Notes under the pieces: model-generated
Seen by the model: the letters and a program-made list of their open reading frames with translations, nothing else
Database searches by the model: none
What the model was told of the DNA's origin: nothing
Translations under genes and position numbers: made by a program
Assembly (NCBI RefSeq): GCF_016863655.1
Contig: NZ_BOPH01000143.1
Span: 1 to 64,000 of the forward strand
Length of the DNA: 64,000 nucleotides
Source of the DNA: Virgisporangium ochraceum
GTDB taxonomy: Bacteria > Actinomycetota > Actinomycetes > Mycobacteriales > Micromonosporaceae
Direction: 5' to 3'
Shown here: positions 51,601 to 57,559 of the stretch, piece by piece
How the letters are laid out: each line of letters begins with the position of its first letter
Position numbering within the stretch: position 1 is the first letter of the stretch

Positions 51601-52853
51601 AGGTGGCTCGGCCCGGCCCGCGGGGTCGACCGCTGCACCGCCCAGATGACCTCGTCGGTCAGGGGTGCGGCGGCCAGGCGGGCGGCCAGGGCGCAGGCCG
51701 TCGGGGTGCGGGAGGCCCGGAACTCGGCGACGAGGTCGGCCGGTGTCTGCGGGCCGCCGGTCGGCGGCGGCTGGTAGGACGGCGAGGCGATCACGGCCGG
51801 CAGCGTGACCGGGCCGGTGACGGTGCCGGCCGCCAGCCGGGACCACCGCCGCAGCCAGCCCTCCCCCAGCTCCAGGACGGGCACGGCCACCGTTCCGGGT
51901 TCGAAGTCGGAGGCCGCCCGCTTGCCGAGGCCGCTCTCCGTCCAGGCCATGCCGCCGGTGCTGCGCGCCGGGCCGTACGGGTGCCAGGTGACCTCGGTGG
52001 TGGCCAGCGTCTGCCGCCACAGCTCCTGCGGCATCAGGTGCACGACGGTGACCAGCATGCTCGCCGACCAGCGGGCCAGGGCCCGGTGCACGACGCCGCG
52101 GCGCCACAGGGCCGACCAGCTGTGGGTCACCAGGAAGATCATGCGCCGGCCGGTGAGGTCGACGATGCCGGCGGCAGACTCGGACGGGCCGTCGGGGCCC
52201 GACCGCAGGGCCAGGGCGCCGCGGTCGCCCTCGACCAGCCAGCGCACCTGGACGGTGCGGAACGCCGCCTGCCGGCGCAGGCCCGCCACGAAGTCGGCGA
52301 GGGGCTCGCGCCAGGCGTCGATGAGCGGGCTCTCGTCGATGACGACCACCGCGTCCCAGCGGCGCTCGTCGGTGGGACGCAGCACCGGGGTCCACCGCCG
52401 GGTGACGGCGCCGAGTTCGGCCGTCGCCTCCTCGTCGAGCTCCCGGGCGGCCGGTGACCCGACGGTCAGCCGCAGGGCGCTGAGGGTGTCGGCCCGCGAC
52501 GGCACCCGGTCGGATCCGGCCGCCGACCCACCGGTCAACGGACCCTCCCAGACCCGGGCCGCCGGGTCGCCTGCGTCGTCGGGGGGAACGGGGAGGAAGT
52601 ACGGCTCGTCGTCGGCGGGCGGCCGCGCGGTCGGCAGGTCGGGTGGTGCGGTGGTCGACGGGTCCGTCGCCTCGTCGGTGCCGTCGTCGGTGTCGGGCGC
52701 CGTACCGGTCGGGTCGGTGTCCTCTGTGGACGGTGGACCGAACCCGGGCCGGCTGGCAAGCCATACGGCGTCGGCGATCTCGAACCCGGCGAGCCTGCCC
52801 ACGCGGGGCCACTGGCGCGGGGGCGGCGGCTGGGGCCGCATCGGATCGTCCAC
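48612..52853 (-). CDS. vWA-like (SAV_2336 N-terminal type) / NB-ARC / TPR protein of the FxSxx-COOH-system type
   Basis: 1413 aa. Residues about 160-535 are a SAV_2336-type domain. RRWDAVVVIDESPL gives a DxS-like motif, and WSALWRRGVVHRALARW and VVHLMPQELWRQ follow, suggesting a degenerate vWA fold. Residues about 600-950 are an NB-ARC/STAND NTPase: NPNFTGRRDLLDALHRRL, Walker A GSGGVGKS near 628, Walker B LLIFDNAES, and LPLAIELAAAYRAA. TPR-like repeats run from about 985 to the end. Such STAND proteins sense a signal and oligomerise. The GTG shares TAGTG with the MoxR stop; an ATG four codons later is possible. Confidence 0.88.
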   Translation of the reverse strand: MDDPMRPQPPPPRQWPRVGRLAGFEIADAVWLASRPGFGPPSTEDTDPTGTAPDTDDGTDEATDPSTTAPPDLPTARPPADDEPYFLPVPPDDAGDPAARVWEGPLTGGSAAGSDRVPSRADTLSALRLTVGSPAARELDEEATAELGAVTRRWTPVLRPTDERRWDAVVVIDESPLIDAWREPLADFVAGLRRQAAFRTVQVRWLVEGDRGALALRSGPDGPSESAAGIVDLTGRRMIFLVTHSWSALWRRGVVHRALARWSASMLVTVVHLMPQELWRQTLATTEVTWHPYGPARSTGGMAWTESGLGKRAASDFEPGTVAVPVLELGEGWLRRWSRLAAGTVTGPVTLPAVIASPSYQPPPTGGPQTPADLVAEFRASRTPTACALAARLAAAPLTDEVIWAVQRSTPRAGPSHLVEVLSSDLVRPTGPPPGRRKPGAITYEFVDGVRERLLSLGQRDRTIAVMHLVEDILAASVPAVRGMGARVRDPRAEHTPVVDPADAPYVRVELTVYQALSGPHLAAARRLRHALGAPPPSGNGHPVPEEHPPTTEQPMPEAPDFRTPDADAPAEGHSGAGRPDAPPEGRPNAVANNLPPQNPNFTGRRDLLDALHRRLRAGTTAVLPEAVHGSGGVGKSQLVVEYVYQHLKDYDLIWWIPAERPAQIVSALVELAQRLDISATTANTAVPLVLDALRIGRPHSNWLLIFDNAESPEDVQRFFPEHGPGSIVVTSRNAAWTEVANGLRVDVFDRHESIEMLRKRSPALSIEDADRLAAALRDLPLAIELAAAYRAATDMPADEYLQKLTEILPDFRDVEGEQDFPDFVAAAWNIALDAVEKRDREALRLLQVVAFLAPEPISKALLQRAGRASVHPDLDRVLRNDNRLNQAIRSISRFSLARMDYRSNSFQMHRLAQRVLTAQLSADDQETLRQAAHRLLAGADPAFPDEAPNWPLFGELYPHIIASAAERSVDERVHTLILNEAKYLWRWGDFTGARDFALRAHDAWTEALGEDHPDTLQMASWLGYMYFVVGDFPAAYRINARTVELNRETFGEDSQETLNAIGAVAADYRVGGDFASALDQSQTVYERAQRNFGDEDPETLRAAHNLAVSMRHSGLYGRALQLDEQTYRRLILMYGTDHLITLDTFGGINLDRRELGDWVTAVNQQETVVETARRLVPTDDHPDLLLQTLSLASFRRKAGDLAGALRTSAGALRRYTYRFGDSHPDTVLAKLTSSIDMRVTGDLDGALEAGQAAVESLRALYRATHPHTAGAEVDHAVTLRLTGQVAEARALSERAYRVLAERLGERHALVLSSGINLASDHAALGDHTAAYDLDLDLLRRCRELLGSNHPTTLSCALNLSLDQRAIGRVAEAVTMQDDTMTRFMSVLGAEHPATIAAGQGVRANCDIDPLPL

Positions 52854-53884
52854 TACGGCCTGCCCGGCGCCAGCCTGCGCCACACGGCGTCGAGCAGCTT
52901 CGGCCAGTCGCCGTCGGTCGCCTGCGGGTCGACGCCCGACGACGCGAGGAAGACGGCGTTGAGAAGCTGGTCGGCCGCGATCGTGCCGCGTTCGCCGCGC
53001 CGCTCGACGAACGCCCGGATCAGCTCACGTACCTGGCCGTCGGGCGCCGCGAAGTGCGCGGCCACCAGGTCGGCCAGTCCGGACTCGTCGAGGTCGGGCA
53101 GGTCCAGGCGCAGACACCGGCGCAGGAACGGCGCGGGGAAGTCGCGCTCGCCGTTGGAGGTGATGACGACCACCGGGAACGCGTGGCACTTCACCACGCC
53201 GCCCTCGATCGCGGCCCGGCTGCCGGGGTCGGCGGTGTGTACCTCGACCCGCGCCTGCCGGCTGCGCAGCCGGATGAGCTCGGGCACCGTGTAGGTGCCG
53301 TCCTCGAAGGCGTTCAGGAGGTCGTTGGGCAGGTCGATGTCGCTCTTGTCGAGCTCGTCGACGAGCAGGACGCGGGGACGGGCGTACGGCAGCAACGCCG
53401 TTCCCAGCGGCCCGAGGTGGATGAAGTCGCCGATCGTCGACCCGCGCGGACCGGTGTCCTCCGGACCCGCCGGCTCGGACGCCGCCTGCGCGCGGCCGAT
53501 GGCGTCGTAGTCGTAGAGCCCCATGCGCAGCGTCGACCTCGACGTGATCGACCAGTGCAGCACCCGGCCGAGGCCGAGGTCGCGGGCCAGCTGGTAGGCC
53601 AGGCTCGACTTTCCGACGCCGGGGTTGCCGGTGACCAGCAGCGGGCGGCGCAGCCGCAGCGCCGCGTTGATGATGTCGAGCTGGTCGCGCTTCGGGCGCA
53701 CCGCCGCCGCCCGGCCGAGCCGTCGTTCGGCCTCCTCGGGCTCGTCGGGTGGCGGGGGAAGATCGGGGCCGCCGCGGAAGTCGCGCCACGGCGGCGGTTC
53801 CGGCCAGTCGCCGGTCGCGGCCAGTCCGGACCCGTCGTAGATCCACCACCCCGAGCGACCGGAACCACGTCCGTTCTCGCTCAT
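52853..53884 (-). CDS. MoxR-type AAA ATPase
   Basis: 343 aa. A proline-rich N-terminus of about 65 residues precedes the AAA domain. Walker A is TGNPGVGKSSLAYQLA, Walker B VLLVDELDKSD, sensor 1 VVVITSNGERD, and the arginine finger region is FLRRCLRLDLP. MoxR ATPases remodel protein complexes, commonly with a vWA-domain partner, here probably the SAV_2336/vWA-like proteins on either side. The start shares ATGA with the VMAP stop and the stop overlaps the next start by one base. The three genes are therefore one coupled unit. Confidence 0.92.
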   Translation of the reverse strand: MSENGRGSGRSGWWIYDGSGLAATGDWPEPPPWRDFRGGPDLPPPPDEPEEAERRLGRAAAVRPKRDQLDIINAALRLRRPLLVTGNPGVGKSSLAYQLARDLGLGRVLHWSITSRSTLRMGLYDYDAIGRAQAASEPAGPEDTGPRGSTIGDFIHLGPLGTALLPYARPRVLLVDELDKSDIDLPNDLLNAFEDGTYTVPELIRLRSRQARVEVHTADPGSRAAIEGGVVKCHAFPVVVITSNGERDFPAPFLRRCLRLDLPDLDESGLADLVAAHFAAPDGQVRELIRAFVERRGERGTIAADQLLNAVFLASSGVDPQATDGDWPKLLDAVWRRLAPGRP

Positions 53885-55371
53885 GGCCGGACCTCCCCGA
53901 CCCCGCCGGCGGAGGCTCGGTGTGGCAGACGGTCGGGATCGTCCCACAGGATCACGATGCCGTTGCCGACGTGCCGGGTCCGCCGTTCGGAGCCCTCTCC
54001 CCACGCACGTTTCCTCAACTCTGCGACATGGGCCGGGAGTTCCGCTAGCCCCGAACCCAGAAGCGCATCCCGGATCATCGATGCCACGGTCTCGCACCGC
54101 TCCGGACGTGGATAGGTTCTCCGGTGCCACAGCACGGCCGGAAGTCCGGCCCGGAGACCGGCCAGCAACTGCCGTTCCCCGATGCCTCCCGGCACGGGCG
54201 GTTCACTGAGCACCAGCACGACGGTTCCTCCACTCAGGCTCGCTTCGACCTGCACGGCGCCGCTTCCGTCGGCGGCGCAGTGCAGCACGACATCGGTGAG
54301 CTCCGCGGTCTCGCGGCGCTGCCAGCGCATGCGCCACACGCGGTGCCACTCCGTCGAACGGAGCCGGGTCAGGCTCCGCACGCAGATCGGGTACTTGATG
54401 GCGAGCGGGGTCGCCTCGACCGACCGCAGCTCCCGGCGGAACTCCTCGACCGGCAGGTCGAGCATCGAGTCGGGGAGCACGAACTCGATCGTCACCGGGC
54501 CCATCCGGTCGGCCCACTCGCGCTCGACCTCGACGACGATCTCCTCGACGACGGTCTCGAGGTCGGCCTCGCTCACCCGGCGGTCCCGGCCGCGGACCGG
54601 CCGCCAGACGGTGGCCCACTGCCGCCAGTGCGAGACGAGGTACGAGTCGCCGTCGCCGCCGTACTTCTCGAACTGGATGATCAGGTACGCCATGTCGCCG
54701 AAGGGCGGCACCGGCGCGGCCGGCGCCGGCTGGTCGACGATCTCCCACCGGGCGAACAGCGCGCCGAGCAGGTTCCGCAGCCGCGCCCGGGTGGCGAACG
54801 GTAGCGACGGGGCGACCTTCTGCAGGAACCGCAGGCAGGGCAGCGTGCCCTCGACCGCGTTCTCCCCGGCGAGGTTCGCGAACAGCTGCCAGCCGGTGAC
54901 GCAGTACCCGGGCGGCTCGTCCATCCGCGCCTCGACGGCGTGCCGGTACACGTCGCCCGAGGCGGGCAGCGCGTCGAGCACGTCCTTGAGCCACAGAACG
55001 TCGACGCCGGTGGGCAGCTCGACGACGTGCCACTCGTCGACCCAGCGCAGGATGCTCGTCGTCTCGTGGCTGTCGGGATCGAGCAGCTTCATGCTCTCGG
55101 CGATCGACCGCATCCCGTCGACGCGGCGGCTGCAGTGGTTGACGACCTTGACCACGCGGGACTGGAACGTACCCTGGCCGATCCGGTGGACGGCGTCGCT
55201 GAGAGCGAGGCTCAACTCGTGCAGGAACAACGACCAGCCGTCCGCGGTCTGCAGGACCGGCGCCACCACCATCGCCTCGATCAGTTCCCGGCGGATGCGG
55301 CGCCGGTACGCGGCTACCTCCGCGTCCACCCCCTCATGGCCGTCAACCACGGGCCGCCCCGGCGTCGCCAA
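53881..55371 (-). CDS. VMAP-like (vWA-MoxR-associated) protein with N-terminal effector-associated domain
   Basis: 496 aa. Residues about 29-112 (ELIEAMVVAPVLQTADGWSLF..., VDGMRSIAESMKLLDPDS) form a helical module like EAD2, matching the module at the C-terminus of the caspase. The middle is an alpha/beta region with no known motif. The C-terminal 250 residues end in GNGIVILWDDPDRLPHR, the hallmark ending of VMAP-C domains. In described vWA-MoxR-VMAP ternary systems this protein links the NTPase to an effector. The start is uncertain. A TTG at 55371 is the longest reading, and a GTG at 55350 is plausible. Confidence 0.82.
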   Translation of the reverse strand: MATPGRPVVDGHEGVDAEVAAYRRRIRRELIEAMVVAPVLQTADGWSLFLHELSLALSDAVHRIGQGTFQSRVVKVVNHCSRRVDGMRSIAESMKLLDPDSHETTSILRWVDEWHVVELPTGVDVLWLKDVLDALPASGDVYRHAVEARMDEPPGYCVTGWQLFANLAGENAVEGTLPCLRFLQKVAPSLPFATRARLRNLLGALFARWEIVDQPAPAAPVPPFGDMAYLIIQFEKYGGDGDSYLVSHWRQWATVWRPVRGRDRRVSEADLETVVEEIVVEVEREWADRMGPVTIEFVLPDSMLDLPVEEFRRELRSVEATPLAIKYPICVRSLTRLRSTEWHRVWRMRWQRRETAELTDVVLHCAADGSGAVQVEASLSGGTVVLVLSEPPVPGGIGERQLLAGLRAGLPAVLWHRRTYPRPERCETVASMIRDALLGSGLAELPAHVAELRKRAWGEGSERRTRHVGNGIVILWDDPDRLPHRASAGGVGEVRP

Positions 55372-55488
55372 CCGTATCGACGGCTACCACGTCGCGTGAC
55401 ATACAGGCATGCTATGCGGCGGTCAGCCACTCCGTAACCAGCCATGTCGCCCGTATGGTGCGGGCCGGGCAGGATCCGGACAACCCGT

Positions 55489-56526
55489 TCAGCCGAGGGC
55501 GTGCCGCAGTCGCCGGGCCGCCACCAGGTGGGGACCGCTGAGCGCCTGGTGCACGGCGAGTTCGACGCGGCGGTAGGGCGTGTCGGCCGGGTCCACCGGG
55601 TGCGGCTCGACGCGGTCCGGCTCGCGGACGCGCCGTACCAGGCCGCGCACCGCCGGAACGGACGCCGCCAGCGACTCCTCCACGATGTGCTGCACCGCCA
55701 TCGTGCGGTCGCGGTGCCCGAACGCGAGCAGCCGTTCGCGGATACCGTCGACGAACTCGAACCGGATGGCGCCCGAGCCGGTGGCCGCGCACGGGCGCAC
55801 CAGGTCGCTCGACAGCACCTCGACCAGGTGGCCCGTGGTCGACCGGGGTACCGAGCGGTGGATGGCCCCGATCGTCTCGTCGGTGAGCGGTGCCGCGGCG
55901 AGCCGGATCGCGAGGCCGAACGCCGCGCGGCTGCGCCCGGCCCGGAACTGCGCCACCAGGTCGGCCGGCGGCACCGGTTCGGGCGACCGGGCCGGTGGTC
56001 GGTAGCCGGGCGAGGTGACGAGCGCCGGCAGGGTGACCGGGGCCGTGCCCGTCAGCAGGCCGGCCCACCGCCGCAGCCACCCGTCGCCGGTCTCGATCAC
56101 GGGAACGGCCACGGTGCCGGGGACGACGGCGCGGCTGCCCAGGCCGGTCTCGGACCAGGCCATGCCCGCCGTGGTCCGGGCCGTATTCCGGGACGGACGC
56201 CAGGTGACCTCGACGGTGTCGACCGACTGCCGCCACGCCTCCTGCGGCATCAGCTGCACCACGGTGACGACGGCGGTGCCGGCCCAGGCCGCCAGCAGCC
56301 GGTGCACGGCGCCGCCGCGCCACGCCGGCGACCAGCCGTCGGTCACCACGAACACCGCACCGGTCGGTGCGGCGCCGGGGCCGTCGGCGAGCGACCGCAC
56401 CCGGAGACCGCCGGACGGGGCCACCCGTCCGGCGAAGGCGTCGACGGCGTCGTGCCAGGCACCGGCCAGCGGCCCTTCGTCGACGACCACCACCGGCCCG
56501 CGGCCAGGCGCGCTGAAGCTGGGCAC
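55489..56526 (-). CDS. Standalone SAV_2336/vWA-like protein, short paralogue of the 1413-aa protein's N-terminal region
   Basis: 345 aa with no NTPase or TPR part. It aligns along its whole length with residues about 165-535 of the large protein: VVVVDEGPLAGAWHDAV against VVVIDESPLIDAWREPL, VVQLMPQEAWRQS against VVHLMPQELWRQT, and the shared end ALSGPHL(V/A)AARRLRHALG. The serine of the DxS-like motif is glycine here, so if the fold is vWA its metal site may be impaired. The GTG at 56526 has GGGAAGGGA 5 nt upstream. It is the first gene of the minus-strand set with VMAP and MoxR, 117 bp before VMAP. Confidence 0.82.
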   Translation of the reverse strand: MPSFSAPGRGPVVVVDEGPLAGAWHDAVDAFAGRVAPSGGLRVRSLADGPGAAPTGAVFVVTDGWSPAWRGGAVHRLLAAWAGTAVVTVVQLMPQEAWRQSVDTVEVTWRPSRNTARTTAGMAWSETGLGSRAVVPGTVAVPVIETGDGWLRRWAGLLTGTAPVTLPALVTSPGYRPPARSPEPVPPADLVAQFRAGRSRAAFGLAIRLAAAPLTDETIGAIHRSVPRSTTGHLVEVLSSDLVRPCAATGSGAIRFEFVDGIRERLLAFGHRDRTMAVQHIVEESLAASVPAVRGLVRRVREPDRVEPHPVDPADTPYRRVELAVHQALSGPHLVAARRLRHALG

Positions 56527-56625
56527 AGAGATCCCTTCCCCCGTCGGTGAACCGCCACCAGTGAATCGGAACAGCGTCGGAAGTCAGTGGTACATCGGGT
56601 ATCCGACTCACGTTCGGCGCCGTCT

Positions 56626-56640
56626 CAGGGTTGAACCCTG
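56626..56640. promoter_or_regulatory. Perfect 7-1-7 palindrome, possible operator
   Basis: CAGGGTT-G-AACCCTG is a perfect dyad in the 238-bp divergent gap between the vWA-like gene (start 56526) and the second ABC operon (start 56765). Its position suits a repressor or activator site acting on either side. Confidence 0.45.
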
Positions 56641-56721
56641 ACCCGCCGTACGGGTACGCCCGGGGCGGAAACCAGTGACCAGGTCACCCCGGAAGCCGAC
56701 GAGATCGGCCGCGGAAGCGCC

Positions 56722-56750
56722 GACGATCGTCTGTGAAAACACACAGACGA
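56722..56750. promoter_or_regulatory. Overlapping dyads just upstream of the second ABC ATPase gene
   Basis: TCGTCTGTG (56727-56735) and CACAGACGA (56742-56750) are perfectly complementary around AAAACA. The 10-bp palindrome GACGATCGTC (56722-56731) overlaps the left arm. The ribosome site GGAGG is 3 nt downstream of the right arm. It could be an operator or an RNA hairpin near the ribosome site. The word CGTCTGT also precedes the first ABC operon. Confidence 0.5.
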
Positions 56751-56764
56751 CATGGAGGACCACG

Positions 56765-57559
56765 GTGACGGTCACGGTGCCCACGCGGGCGGACACGGGG
56801 CACGGCTCGCAGGTTGCGGCCCGCGCCGACCAGGTGTGGAAGGTGTACGGCAGCGGCGAGGCACAGGTCGTCGCGTTGCGGGGGGTCAGCGTCGAGCTGG
56901 GGCGGGGGAAGTTCACCGCGATCATGGGACCGTCGGGGTCGGGCAAGTCGACGCTGATGCACTGCCTCGCCGGGCTCGACACGGTGACCCGCGGCGACGT
57001 CTACATCGGCGACACCAAGGTGACCGGCCTGCGCGACAAGGCCCTCACCCGCCTGCGGCGCCAGCAGGTCGGGTTCATCTTCCAGCAGTTCAACCTGCTA
57101 CCGACGCTCAGCGCCGAGGAGAACATCCTCCTGCCGCTGTCGATCGCCGGGCGCAAGCCCGACCCGGCATGGTTCGACACGGTCATCGACACCGTCGGGC
57201 TGCGCGACCGGCTCAAGCACCGGCCCTCGCAGCTGTCCGGCGGCCAGCAGCAGCGCGTCGCGTGCGCGCGGGCGCTGGTCTCGCGTCCCGAAGTGATCTT
57301 CGCGGACGAGCCGACCGGCAACCTCGACTCCCGCTCGGGCGCCGAGGTGCTCGGGTTCCTGCGCAACTCGGTGCGCCAGTTCGGCCAGACGATCGTGATG
57401 GTGACCCACGACCCGGTCGCCGCGTCCTACGCCGACCGCGTCATCTTCCTGGCCGACGGTTCGGTGGTCTCCGAGCTGACCGACCCGACGGCCGACAGCG
57501 TGCTCGACACCATGAAGCGGCTCGACACCGTCGTCGCGGAAGAGGTCCCGGCGTCATGA
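56765..57559 (+). CDS. ABC transporter ATP-binding protein, MacB/LolD type (copy 2)
   Basis: 264 aa, complete: Walker A GPSGSGKS, FIFQQFNLLPTLSAEENI, LSGGQQQR, VIFADEPTGNLD, VMVTHDP. It is nearly the same protein as the one at 38928, differing mainly at both ends. Several blocks of 34-50 bases are identical in DNA. The GTG at 56765 has GGAGG at 56754-56758, unlike copy 1, whose start looks leaderless. The two copies therefore have different expression signals. The permease start overlaps its stop (ATGA). Confidence 0.94.
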   Translation: MTVTVPTRADTGHGSQVAARADQVWKVYGSGEAQVVALRGVSVELGRGKFTAIMGPSGSGKSTLMHCLAGLDTVTRGDVYIGDTKVTGLRDKALTRLRRQQVGFIFQQFNLLPTLSAEENILLPLSIAGRKPDPAWFDTVIDTVGLRDRLKHRPSQLSGGQQQRVACARALVSRPEVIFADEPTGNLDSRSGAEVLGFLRNSVRQFGQTIVMVTHDPVAASYADRVIFLADGSVVSELTDPTADSVLDTMKRLDTVVAEEVPAS

